A program made the position numbers and the translations under genes. Below are positions 35,119-43,567 of a stretch of DNA of 64,000 nt, one piece after another (position 1 is the first letter of the stretch; each line of letters starts with the position of its first letter). The notes beneath the pieces are model-generated. The model did not search any database and was not told the origin of the DNA. It was given only the letters and a program-made list of their open reading frames with translations. Origin of the DNA: Bacillus_AD sp047238185 (GTDB lineage: Bacteria; Bacillota; Bacilli; Bacillales; DSM-1321). The DNA is taken from positions 1,984,001 to 2,048,000 of the forward strand of contig NZ_JBDFMI010000001.1 of the NCBI RefSeq assembly GCF_047238185.1, read 5' to 3'.

Positions 35119-36135
35119 TCACTTCACCTTTTTTATTCCTGTTTCTAATATCTCCATTTGCATAAGTGTCTGTTCATCTGTAATCGTTTTATCTTTGCCA
35201 TTCATGATCGCCTCATATAAATCATCATACACTCTTCCATAATCACCGTTGATGGACTTCACTTTTTCTTCGTGGATTGTCCCTTCTTCATCGATATAGG
35301 TCAGAACACCATAGTGTTTTAATGTATCTATACCAAAATCTTTATGATCCGGCATGTAAAACAATTTCAAATGCTCTTCCTGGCGATCTTTCGTTTCTTT
35401 TACGAAGCATCCCTTTTTACCATGGACCACAAAGCTTGGTCTTTCTTTTAGTCTAAAATAACTGGATTTCACTGAAACTTTTACTCTACCATAGTATAAA
35501 TCCAAATCGAAATAATCATTCATTCTTCCTTCCCCTAATAGTTGCCTTACATCATACTGGATATGTTCGGGCCTGCCAAAATAGCTGATGACCTGATCCA
35601 ATGTATGACAGCCATGGCCGTATAGAAAGGACAAAGCAGGGTCGGAGGTATGAGTGGACTCTGGTACTTCGGGACGAAAATAGTCATAATGCATTTCTAC
35701 TTCCAGTAAATCTCCCAACTTCCCTTCTTCCAAGACCTTTTGAACGGTTAAAAAATCACTGTCGAAGCGTCTGTTCTGGTACGCTTGAACAATTAACCCT
35801 TTCTCTTTTGCCATTGCGAATATTTCTTTTGCCTGCTCCGATGTTTCCATAAACGGTTTTTCAACCAAACAGTGTTTATGATGTTCTAATACTAGTTTTG
35901 AGTATTCATAATGGCTATCATGTCTTGTGCAAACGACAATGAGCTGTATTTCTTTGTCATGTAAAAGTTCATCCATATCAGAAGTATAATGGACTCCATC
36001 AATCCGGTCCCAACTTTCATGATCAGGATTTCTTTGATAAATCGTCTTTACCTTTATATGGTCTCTTTGCAAGACGAACGGCAAATGATATCTGTTTGTG
36101 CTTTTTCCATTTCCGATATAACCAATAGTAAGCAT
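35119..36135 (-). CDS. Gfo/Idh/MocA-family oxidoreductase
   Basis: The 338-residue product has an N-terminal Rossmann domain (TIGYIGNGKSTNRYHLPFVL, with IVVCTRHDSHYEYSK) and the family signature CLVEKPF near residue 95. The C-terminal domain has FLYGHGCHTLDQVISYFGRP with the conserved GxHxxD-like block. Members are NAD(P)-dependent dehydrogenases of sugars and inositols; the substrate here is unknown. The ATG at 36135 is chosen because GGAGG lies five bases before it. It is a single gene between two terminators. Confidence 0.85.
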   Translation of the reverse strand: MLTIGYIGNGKSTNRYHLPFVLQRDHIKVKTIYQRNPDHESWDRIDGVHYTSDMDELLHDKEIQLIVVCTRHDSHYEYSKLVLEHHKHCLVEKPFMETSEQAKEIFAMAKEKGLIVQAYQNRRFDSDFLTVQKVLEEGKLGDLLEVEMHYDYFRPEVPESTHTSDPALSFLYGHGCHTLDQVISYFGRPEHIQYDVRQLLGEGRMNDYFDLDLYYGRVKVSVKSSYFRLKERPSFVVHGKKGCFVKETKDRQEEHLKLFYMPDHKDFGIDTLKHYGVLTYIDEEGTIHEEKVKSINGDYGRVYDDLYEAIMNGKDKTITDEQTLMQMEILETGIKKVK

Positions 36136-36244
36136 AGCGGCCTCCAAACATTTATTTTTTATTGACTGCCTTCTGTAAGGGCAAAAGTTTCTTTTGCTTG
36201 ATATGTATGAAACGGGTTCAATGGCAAATGTAGCGCAGGCATAT

Positions 36245-36298
36245 GAAAAGCACCACCCAAAATGATGAGCTCATATCAGGAGGTGCTTCACTATTTGT
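36245..36298 (-). terminator. Terminator of the man operon
   Basis: AAGCACC and GGTGCTT form the outer stem around an ATGAGCTCAT palindrome, about 55 bases after the end of the IID gene. Confidence 0.6.
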
Positions 36299-36351
36299 TC
36301 TGCAGACTTACATACCATTTTTAATAAAGACTGATCAAAAGCCCTTATTCA

Positions 36352-37263
36352 TTACATGATATGCAATACGTGGAATACAACACCAACCACGAACAATCCT
36401 AGGATCATAATGATTGGAGATACTTTCTTCTTAAGAAGCCACATGCATAGAAGGGTTAACAATAAACCAGCTAATCCAGGGATTAAGCTATCTAAATTGT
36501 CTTGTAAGGTCGTTACTTTAACATCGCTTAACGAGAGCCCGGCCGATTGTTGTTCCAATGCCGTTTTAACTCCTTCGGCCCCGGCAGGCAATTTATCCCA
36601 ATCGATATAGGCGCCTTTATCCAGCTGAACGGAAGATACGGTAGGCGTAAATACGACAGATACCCAACGGTTAACTAACGCACCGAGTATAAACATACCG
36701 AGTATCGAGGCGCCCTTGGTAATATCTCGAAGCAAGCCGCCAGATAAATCATCAGTGATTTTAGATCCAGCTTTGTAGCCAAATTCCTGTGTATAAAAAG
36801 TGAATCCCATACGGATAAGATTCCATAATACGAAGTAAAGAATCGGTCCAAGTATATTACCAGTCATAGCAAGAGAAGCCGCCAACGCACCAAGGATCGG
36901 TTTAACCGTGAACCAGAAAACCGGATCACCGATACCAGCCAAAGGCCCCATCATACCGACTTTGACACCTTGAATCGCTACATCGTCAACCGGTGCGCCA
37001 TTTGCGCGTTCTTCTTCAAGCGCTAAGGTAACACCAAGAATTGGTGAAGCTACATATGGATGAGTATTAAAGAACTCTAAGTGGCGTTTTAAGGCAGCAG
37101 AACGGTCTTCTTTCGTTTTATATAATCGTTTGATAGCAGGAATCATTGCATATGCCCAACCACCGTTTTGCATCCGTTCATAGTTCCATGAACCTTGGAT
37201 GAAAGTTGAACGCCACCAAACAGAAATACGATCTTTTTTGGATAATCTCAATTCTTTTTCCAT
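36352..37263 (-). CDS. manZ: PTS mannose/fructose/sorbose family IID component
   Basis: The 303-residue product starts with the IID soluble N-terminus (LSKKDRISVWWRSTFIQGSW, NYERMQNGGWAYAMIPAIKR) and contains GVKVGMMGPLAGIGDPVFWF, the hallmark IID block, followed by membrane helices and a C-terminal helix. With IIC it forms the membrane channel. The insertion at residues 205-250 is longer than in E. coli ManZ, as usual in Firmicutes. It is the last gene of the operon, 21 bases after IIC. Confidence 0.92.
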   Translation of the reverse strand: MEKELRLSKKDRISVWWRSTFIQGSWNYERMQNGGWAYAMIPAIKRLYKTKEDRSAALKRHLEFFNTHPYVASPILGVTLALEEERANGAPVDDVAIQGVKVGMMGPLAGIGDPVFWFTVKPILGALAASLAMTGNILGPILYFVLWNLIRMGFTFYTQEFGYKAGSKITDDLSGGLLRDITKGASILGMFILGALVNRWVSVVFTPTVSSVQLDKGAYIDWDKLPAGAEGVKTALEQQSAGLSLSDVKVTTLQDNLDSLIPGLAGLLLTLLCMWLLKKKVSPIIMILGLFVVGVVFHVLHIM

Positions 37264-37284
37264 TTTTTCTCCTCCTCCTTCTTC

Positions 37285-38091
37285 TTAGTAATCATCAATA
37301 ATAGCGCCTAATGGATCACCAGTGTTGCCATTTCCGCCATTACCAGAACCGCCTTGTTTAGAAAGAGCTAAATAGATGAGTGCAAGAGCTACACCGATAG
37401 CACCTAAACCAATAAGTGTGATTTGTGAAACAGTCGCCAATACGAATCCGATTGCAAAGAATGGCCATACTTCTTTTGTAGCCATCATGTTAATAACCAT
37501 TGCATAACCAACGGCTACGACCATTCCCCCGCCGATCGCCAAACCGTTTGTCAACCAACTTGGCATAGACTCAAGCAAATCTTGTACCGGACCTGCCCCA
37601 ATGGCTAAAATTAATCCAGCCGGGATGGCAATACGTAATCCTTGCAAGCAGATAGCGGCGATATGCCAAAATTCAACTACTCTGATATTTCCTTCTTGAG
37701 CTGCAGCATCCATAAAATGGACAAATGCTGTCGCAATCGTACGGACAATAATTGTCAAAAGTAAACCTGCAACTGCAAGTGGAACAGCAATCGCGATAGC
37801 AGAAGATACTCCGTTTTGACCTTGTCCACTTAAAACTAAAATGATAGCAGATGCAACTGATGCCAACGCAGCATCCGGTGCTACGGCAGCTCCAATATTT
37901 GCCCAGCCTAAAGCGATCATTTGAAGCGTACCGCCTAAGATCAGACAAGGTACAAGGTCTCCTGTAACTAAGCCGATTAACGTACATGCAATGATTGGCT
38001 GATGGAAATGGAATTCATCCAAAATTCCTTCTACACCAGCTAAAAATGCCACGAGAACGACTAATATTATTTGAATAACCGTCAAATCCAT
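37285..38091 (-). CDS. manY: PTS mannose/fructose/sorbose family IIC component
   Basis: The 268-residue IIC protein has the expected start DLTVIQIILVVLVAFLAGVE, the conserved GLVTGDLVPCLILGGTLQMI, and repeated Ala/Gly-rich membrane helices. A Gly/Asn-rich tail (SGNGGNGNTGDPLG) ends the protein. It translocates the sugar together with IID. It follows the IIAB gene by 37 bases. Confidence 0.92.
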   Translation of the reverse strand: MDLTVIQIILVVLVAFLAGVEGILDEFHFHQPIIACTLIGLVTGDLVPCLILGGTLQMIALGWANIGAAVAPDAALASVASAIILVLSGQGQNGVSSAIAIAVPLAVAGLLLTIIVRTIATAFVHFMDAAAQEGNIRVVEFWHIAAICLQGLRIAIPAGLILAIGAGPVQDLLESMPSWLTNGLAIGGGMVVAVGYAMVINMMATKEVWPFFAIGFVLATVSQITLIGLGAIGVALALIYLALSKQGGSGNGGNGNTGDPLGAIIDDY

Positions 38092-38128
38092 GGTGCTTCA
38101 TCCTCCCTTTTTTTCTTGATACATATGA

Positions 38129-39103
38129 TTACTGTTGTTTGTTTAACTCTTCTTGAGCTTTCTTGATAATGTCATTCATGTTGCCTTTTGAATCATTCGG
38201 GACTTTTCGTACATCAAATGTCACACCAAGTTCTTTTAATCTAGCAAAAGCCTCAATATCTTCTTGGCCGAAAGCCAGCACCTTATTCGGTTGTACCTTG
38301 CCAGGTGAGTGTGCCATAGATCCAACATTGATTGTCTCCAATGGAACGCCGCCTTCGACCGCTCTAAGTGCATCTTGTGGATTTTCGAAAAGAAGCAGTG
38401 CACGCTGGCCCCCGAAATGTTGATCATCTTTTGCAAGTTCAATCATTTTATGTACAGGGACAACGTGAGCCCTTACACCTGGTGGAGCAGCTTGTTGAAT
38501 CAATTTTTTACGAAGCTCATCCTTAGCTACCGCATCAGAGACAACGATGATACGAGTAGGCTGTGTTGTTTTTGTCCAAGCGGTCGCTACTTGCCCGTGA
38601 AGCAAACGAGAGTCGATGCGTGCTAAGACATATTTAAATGTACCAGGGGCGCCTGCAGTTGATTGTTGGGCAGCTGCTGCAGGTGTATCAGTTGGTGCTG
38701 GTTCTAATTCTTCAGGTCTTACTCTAACCCCTTCCTTAGCAGAACCCAGAATACTCGCAGCAATCTCATGCGCAGTGTTCATTGAAAAACGTGATGCAAA
38801 CGATTCAATCAACATCGGCAAGTTCAAACCGGCAACGATTGCCCATTTGTCGTTGTGCTCTTCAAACAAGCTGTTGGCTTGGTTGAAAGGAGTGCCGCCC
38901 CAAAGATCGACTAAGAATAATACTTCATCTTGGTTATCGAAAGATGCGATTGCTTCTTTCATTTTTGCCTTTACATCATCAGGCCCTTCACTAGGCATCA
39001 ATGTAACAGCTTTCACATTTTCTTGCGCTCCAAAGATCATCTCTCCAGATTGCAAGATACCATTAGCAAATTCGCCATGACTAGCAATGATAATTCCTAC
39101 CAT
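38129..39103 (-). CDS. manX: PTS mannose family IIAB component
   Basis: The 324-residue fused protein has a IIA domain (residues 1-135) starting VGIIIASHGEFANGI with the phosphorylated His near residue 9 and FLVDLWGGTPFNQA. A Pro/Ala-rich linker (APTDTPAAAAQQ) leads to the IIB domain, which has the phosphorylated His in ARIDSRLLHGQVATAW. This is the cytoplasmic phosphotransfer protein for ManYZ. The ATG at 39103 is chosen because AGGAGG lies seven bases before it. The upstream manO gene (DUF956) points to a mannose/glucose-type PTS. Confidence 0.93.
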   Translation of the reverse strand: MVGIIIASHGEFANGILQSGEMIFGAQENVKAVTLMPSEGPDDVKAKMKEAIASFDNQDEVLFLVDLWGGTPFNQANSLFEEHNDKWAIVAGLNLPMLIESFASRFSMNTAHEIAASILGSAKEGVRVRPEELEPAPTDTPAAAAQQSTAGAPGTFKYVLARIDSRLLHGQVATAWTKTTQPTRIIVVSDAVAKDELRKKLIQQAAPPGVRAHVVPVHKMIELAKDDQHFGGQRALLLFENPQDALRAVEGGVPLETINVGSMAHSPGKVQPNKVLAFGQEDIEAFARLKELGVTFDVRKVPNDSKGNMNDIIKKAQEELNKQQ

Positions 39104-39174
39104 CTTTTTACCTCCTATACTATTTTTTACAACCAAACACACAAGAACTCTTCAAATGTGTGTTTTCTAACCAC

Positions 39175-39186
39175 CGTAACGCGTTA
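39175..39186. promoter_or_regulatory. Palindrome, candidate operator upstream of manX
   Basis: GTAACGCGTTAC is a perfect 12-bp palindrome 72 bases before the manX start. It resembles LacI-type sites but does not satisfy the cre consensus, in which the central CG is one base displaced. Confidence 0.4.
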
Positions 39187-39516
39187 CATGTTCGACAAAA
39201 AAGGCACGAGCGCAGTGTTGATGGAATGAAGTTACAGGTATAAACGCCCCCTTTTCCTCACCAATCAACACCCTCTACTCATGCCTGATCGAATTAGTAA
39301 TACGTAAAAAAATTAAGGCGATGGTTATTTAGACTTGCATTTCGAAAACTTCAATCAATTTTCTCGGTAATTATAGCACGTGATAATCCGCTCTCAAAAA
39401 CATAATTTCCCATTGATTGCTTTCTAATTGTATACTACTTTGGAAATTGTGCGCAAATTATGTGCACCGCTTCGAAAAAACACATCGAAATTTCACAATT
39501 GTGGCTTTTTTCAACA

Positions 39517-39546
39517 AAAAAAGACAAGTTCTATACCTGTCTTTTA
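39517..39546 (-). terminator. Terminator of manO
   Basis: On the minus strand AAAAGACAGG pairs with CTTGTCTTTT (one bulge) followed by further T residues, eight bases after the manO stop. Confidence 0.7.
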
Positions 39547-39553
39547 TACAAAA

Positions 39554-39928
39554 CTATTTCTTTTTAAATGTATTTCCCACACCGCGTTTGATTACATCAA
39601 AGAAACTTAATGACGAAACCATTTTATCCGGATCCACATGCTTACGAATCGTCCGCAACACTTTTTTCGGATTTTTAGAAGAAAATGTATACGATCCATT
39701 TCGCTTCGTTTGAATCGCGTAACGCGGAATCCATTTCCCTTTGAACATGATAGAAGCAATCACATAATCAACTTCTTCCCATGGAATTTGAATATACTTG
39801 CGTGCATCACGATCATTGAAAAATTCAAATCCTTTGTCGCCAACCATCAATTTGCCATATTCCGGAAGACCCACATGTGAGGCTGCATCAATAACTAAAT
39901 CTGCTTTTGTATTAATTGATTGAACCAT
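39554..39928 (-). CDS. manO: DUF956 protein (ManO-like)
   Basis: The 124-residue product matches the DUF956 family, whose genes accompany mannose-family PTS operons in Firmicutes: HVGLPEYGKLMVGDKGFEFF, IPWEEVDYVIASIMFKGKWI and RYAIQTKRNGSYTFSSKNPK. It lies upstream of manXYZ on the same strand, separated by its own terminator. Its biochemical role is not known; a regulatory or accessory role in the PTS is assumed. GGAG stands eight bases before the ATG. Confidence 0.85.
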   Translation of the reverse strand: MVQSINTKADLVIDAASHVGLPEYGKLMVGDKGFEFFNDRDARKYIQIPWEEVDYVIASIMFKGKWIPRYAIQTKRNGSYTFSSKNPKKVLRTIRKHVDPDKMVSSLSFFDVIKRGVGNTFKKK

Positions 39929-40149
39929 TTTATGTACTCCATTTCTGTCTGTTAATACTCATTATTATACGCATTTTTTCAATTTAAGCCAAAATCTTTT
40001 TAAAAATTAGAATAAATTGGATGCGTGATTCTATTAATCTGTAATAAAGAATTTAAACAATATTAAACCCTGAACAAAAATTAGAAATGCTGGTTTAACA
40101 GGAAGTAACCACCTACCGGCTTCCTAGCAGTAGAGTGTATCATATATAA

Positions 40150-40185
40150 AGGGCCTGATTCCTATTTCATTGGAATCAGGCTTTA
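40150..40185. terminator. Hairpin at the end of the MFS gene
   Basis: GCCTGATTCC and GGAATCAGGC form a perfect 10-base stem just after the MFS stop codon. The T-tract is weak on both strands. Confidence 0.55.
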
Positions 40186-40198
40186 TAAACTTACTTTG

Positions 40199-41407
40199 TT
40201 ATATCGTTTCGCTCACATTCTCTGAATCATCTCTTTTAAGCAATAACATGATCGTAAAGGAAATACAATATAAACCTGCTAAGTAGAGCATCGCAACTTT
40301 CATATCATAACTTTGTAGAATATAGCCGACAAGTACTGGTGAAAAACCGCCTATAGCTCGGCCAAAGTTAAAAATTGTGTTTGTTGCTGTACTTCGAATT
40401 TGAACGGGATATAGACTCCCAATCAACGCCCCGTATCCGGCGAACATTCCATTTGAGAAAAATCCGACAATTGCACCACCAATTAATACACCCACACTAC
40501 CTGTGGCATAAGAATATAAAAACACAGCACATGCTGATGCAATTAGGAAGACACCAAAAGCACGCTTTGCGCCAAATCGATCTAAGAATAGCCCAAAGGA
40601 TAACATGCCAATAATCATGCCTACAGCTGTACTAATTGTCCAAATGGCAGAACCTGAAACAGATAAACCTTGTGACTGTTGCAACATCGATGGCAGCCAA
40701 ATCATTAACCCGTTATAACCGGCAATTTGAACAGTTGCCATTATTATTAATGAAATTGTTGTAATCGCTGTTCGTGGTGTTTCAAACAATTGGACCAACT
40801 TGCCTTTTTCATCTTTCTTACTAGCCTCTTTCTTTTTCTGAGCAGCAAGCCACTCAGGTGATTCATCTAAATTCTTCCTTACGATAAAAGCAAAAATAAC
40901 AGGTACTACACCAACGAAGAACAATGCTCTCCACCCTAAAGTAGGAAGAATAATCGCACTTAGCAATGCTGCTAAAATGACACCATATTGAGCACCTATA
41001 CTGACATATGAGGACGCACGCCCTTGTTTATTTTTCGGCCAAGCTTCTGCAACAAGCGCCATACCAATACCATATTCTCCTCCGGCACCTATTCCTGCGA
41101 TAAATCTAAATAGGTATACTTGTTCAATACTAGTGGCTAGTCCCGTTAAAGCTGTACCAATTGCAAAAACGATGACAGTATATGTGAAGACCTTTACCCT
41201 TCCATACTTATCTGCTAGAACTCCGAAAACAATTCCTCCTAAAAGCATCCCCATATTCGTTATAGAAGAAATAAGTCCTCCAGTTGCTAAATCAACGTTA
41301 AATTCTGCAATAATCATTGTCATCGCAAATGAGATAAACATGATATCCATGCCTTCTAGTGTTAAACCAGCTACCGATGCGACCACGGTTTTTTTACGAT
41401 AATCCAT
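40199..41407 (-). CDS. MFS transporter, aromatic/organic acid:H+ symporter type
   Basis: The 402-residue carrier has twelve membrane helices, with the MFS motif GVLADKYGRVKVF between helices 2 and 3 and RFIAGIGAGGEYGIGMALVA after it. The GEYGIG block and DESPEWLAAQKKKE in the central loop resemble the AAHS/SP-type carriers for aromatic acids and other metabolites. The ATG at 41407 follows GGGGGAAAG; an earlier ATG lacks a site. No catabolic genes are adjacent, so the substrate is not inferable. Confidence 0.83.
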   Translation of the reverse strand: MDYRKKTVVASVAGLTLEGMDIMFISFAMTMIIAEFNVDLATGGLISSITNMGMLLGGIVFGVLADKYGRVKVFTYTVIVFAIGTALTGLATSIEQVYLFRFIAGIGAGGEYGIGMALVAEAWPKNKQGRASSYVSIGAQYGVILAALLSAIILPTLGWRALFFVGVVPVIFAFIVRKNLDESPEWLAAQKKKEASKKDEKGKLVQLFETPRTAITTISLIIMATVQIAGYNGLMIWLPSMLQQSQGLSVSGSAIWTISTAVGMIIGMLSFGLFLDRFGAKRAFGVFLIASACAVFLYSYATGSVGVLIGGAIVGFFSNGMFAGYGALIGSLYPVQIRSTATNTIFNFGRAIGGFSPVLVGYILQSYDMKVAMLYLAGLYCISFTIMLLLKRDDSENVSETI

Positions 41408-41563
41408 TCTGCTTTCCCCCAATATGTTCATGTGAAATGAATCTCTTTTACTTACGAATGAATGGATGTATCTTTATAAAACTTTTCCATTCTCCTTTTA
41501 AGTCTCACTGGACTTCCTTTAAAAGAGAGACGTTAGTTGTGTCATCACAGCTAAACGGCAAAA
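41408..41563. other. Upstream region of the MFS gene
   Basis: No gene. It should contain the MFS promoter. Confidence 0.4.
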
Positions 41564-41600
41564 TAAAATGCCCTTTCGTCGAATTAGACAAAAGGGCATG
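41564..41600 (-). terminator. Strong hairpin terminator
   Basis: On the minus strand ATGCCCTTTTGTC pairs with GACGAAAGGGCAT, followed by TTTTATTTT. It lies beyond the bgl operon and the integrase relic and isolates the MFS gene from readthrough. Confidence 0.7.
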
Positions 41601-41853
41601 AATAAACAAAGATATTATTAATATATAACTAAAATATCAAGTTGCCCTTTTCAGCCTCTCTGGACCATATTAAAGGTTAATAATTTCAAAAGATATTTTA
41701 GCAGAATTATCTAAATGTTTCAATATAAAATTTGTTTTTTTTAATACGATTAAGCTCAGATGATATTCTCTTGAAAAAAGAATCAGTCGAATACCGCGAT
41801 CTAATAGACAAGCAAATCAAAGAAAACTACAGTAAAAAACACAACGATTAATG

Positions 41854-41976
41854 CATATTCTTACGCAAACGAATGCTGCCATTCTTATAAAACAAGGAGT
41901 AAACCCTAAAATCGTCAGTAAGCGATTGGGACATGCGAATGTAGGGATTACGCTAGATATCTATAACGCATACTGA
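41854..41976 (+). pseudogene. C-terminal relic of a tyrosine integrase
   Basis: The 40 codons before a stop at 41976 read HILTQTNAAILIKQGVNPKI and VSKRLGHANVGITLDIYNAY. This is the C-terminal end of phage/ICE tyrosine integrases, where HTHAxLL, RLGHxxxxxTLDxY and the catalytic Tyr occur. The first His pair is partly lost and no N-terminal part remains; a frame at about 41770-41850 may be a shifted piece. It is a dead gene and marks past integration near the bgl operon. Confidence 0.78.
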
Positions 41977-42032
41977 CTTAGAGATGCAACATGGTACGGT
42001 AGTTAAATTGGGCCAAATATGGGCTAAAAGTT

Positions 42033-42075
42033 AAAAGGATAGTCGCAATCAATCTTTGATTGCGACTATCCTTTA
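42033..42075 (-). terminator. Terminator of the bgl operon
   Basis: A perfect 16-base stem (42037-42052 with 42056-42071, core AGTCGCAATCAA) with a three-base loop is followed by TTTT on the minus strand, 8 bases after the bgl stop codon. Confidence 0.85.
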
Positions 42076-42082
42076 TACATTC

Positions 42083-43495
42083 TTACTTTAACTCTTCACC
42101 ATTAGAAGCGATGACTTGCTTGTACCAGTTGAAGCTTTTCTTTTTGTACCGTTTTAATGTTCCATTCCCTTCGTTATCCTTATCTACATAGATAAAGCCA
42201 TATCGTTTTTTCATTTCAGCAGTAGAAGCACTTACAAGGTCAATAGGACCCCATGTAGTGTAGCCGATTAAGTTAACACCATCCGCGATAGCTTCCTTCA
42301 TTTCAGCAATATGGTCACGGAAATAGCTTATACGGTAATCGTCATTTACGGTCTCATTTTCTAATATATCAACAGCACCAAAACCATTTTCAACGATAAA
42401 TAAAGGAATTTGGTAACGGTCGTATAACGAATTTAAAGCAATTCGAAGGCCTTTCGGATCGATTTCCCATCCCCATTCAGATGCTTCTAAGTACGGGTTT
42501 TCTACGCCTCCTAATTGTAAGTTGCCATCAGAAGCCTTATGTTCTTCAGGAGTTGCAGAGGCCGTGCCACTGTTGTAGTAACTGAAGCCTAAAAAGTCTA
42601 CTTTATGTGTACGAAGGATTTCTTCATCGCCAGGCTCCATTTTAATTGTAATGTTATGTTCAGCAAAGTAGCGTTCAGTATAGGAAGGATAATAGCCACG
42701 AACTTGAACATCCGTGAAGAATACCGTTTCACGGTCTAACATCATAGCGGTCCAAACGTCTTCCGGATTACATGAATACGGATAAGTTGGTGCATAGGCA
42801 AGCATACAACCAATTTTACTATCCGGATTAATCTCGTGGCCTACCTTTACTGCCAGAGCGCTGGCAACGAATTGGTGATGGGCTGCTTGATATTGCGTAT
42901 CTTTTACATTTTCACCTTCCTCAAATTCAAGTCCACCACCAGTAAATGGGGCATGAATGACAAAATTAATTTCATTAAATGTCATCCAATATTTAACTTG
43001 ATCTTTGTAGCGAGTAAAAAGGGTTCTAGCATAACGCTCATAAAATTCTATGAGTTTACGGTTTTTCCAGCCTCCATAATTTTTCACTAAAGCAAGTGGC
43101 ATTTCATAGTGAGAAATAGTAACAATAGGCTGGATGTTGTGTTTAGCTAACTCAGTAAATACGTCATCATAATATTTTAAGCCTTCTTCATTTGGTTCTA
43201 ATTCATCGCCATTTGGAAAAATACGAGTCCACGCAATACTCATACGAAAGCATTTAAAGCCCATTTCAGCAAACAGAGCGATGTCTTCTTTATAGTTGTG
43301 ATAAAAATCAATGGCAGTGTGGTAAGGATAATAGCCTTCCATTGAATAATCCTGTAAGTTAAAAACTCCATGCGGTAATACGTCTGCTGTAGAAAGGCCT
43401 TTGCCTTTTTCTTGATATGCACCTTCAATTTGGTTTGCCGCTGTTGCGCCACCCCATAAAAAATTCTTCGGAAAAGGTTTTGAATAGCTTTTCAT
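42083..43495 (-). CDS. bglH: 6-phospho-beta-glucosidase (GH1)
   Basis: The 470-residue GH1 enzyme hydrolyses phosphorylated beta-glucosides delivered by the PTS. The acid/base Glu is in MTFNEINF and the nucleophile in FIVENGFGAVD. The N-terminus FPKNFLWGGATAANQIEGAY is typical, and SYYNSGTA plus the C-terminal KRYGFIYVDKDNEGNGTL are as in phospho-glucosidases. The ATG at 43495 is chosen because GGAGGG lies upstream, and the earlier in-frame ATG would add a non-homologous tail. It is the last gene of the licT-bglP-bglH operon. Confidence 0.92.
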   Translation of the reverse strand: MKSYSKPFPKNFLWGGATAANQIEGAYQEKGKGLSTADVLPHGVFNLQDYSMEGYYPYHTAIDFYHNYKEDIALFAEMGFKCFRMSIAWTRIFPNGDELEPNEEGLKYYDDVFTELAKHNIQPIVTISHYEMPLALVKNYGGWKNRKLIEFYERYARTLFTRYKDQVKYWMTFNEINFVIHAPFTGGGLEFEEGENVKDTQYQAAHHQFVASALAVKVGHEINPDSKIGCMLAYAPTYPYSCNPEDVWTAMMLDRETVFFTDVQVRGYYPSYTERYFAEHNITIKMEPGDEEILRTHKVDFLGFSYYNSGTASATPEEHKASDGNLQLGGVENPYLEASEWGWEIDPKGLRIALNSLYDRYQIPLFIVENGFGAVDILENETVNDDYRISYFRDHIAEMKEAIADGVNLIGYTTWGPIDLVSASTAEMKKRYGFIYVDKDNEGNGTLKRYKKKSFNWYKQVIASNGEELK

Positions 43496-43567
43496 CTTTG
43501 TTTGTCCCTCCAAAATATGTTCAATCAACTGGGAATGAACATAGTTCATCCCCACCAGTTAGTTGTA

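Larger units (their letters stand above)
39104..39553. other. Leader region between manO and manX
   Basis: About 450 bases without a gene. It holds the manO terminator at its right end and a palindrome at 39175-39186, and presumably the man operon promoter. I see no sigma-54 type -24/-12 element. Confidence 0.45.

Noticed and set aside
38616..39080. Plus-strand frame of 154 codons
   Set aside because: It is antisense to the IIAB gene and has no start site or motif.
39175..39186. Reading the manX palindrome as a CcpA cre site
   Set aside because: The palindrome is well formed, but the CG required at positions 7-8 of the cre consensus is displaced by one base.
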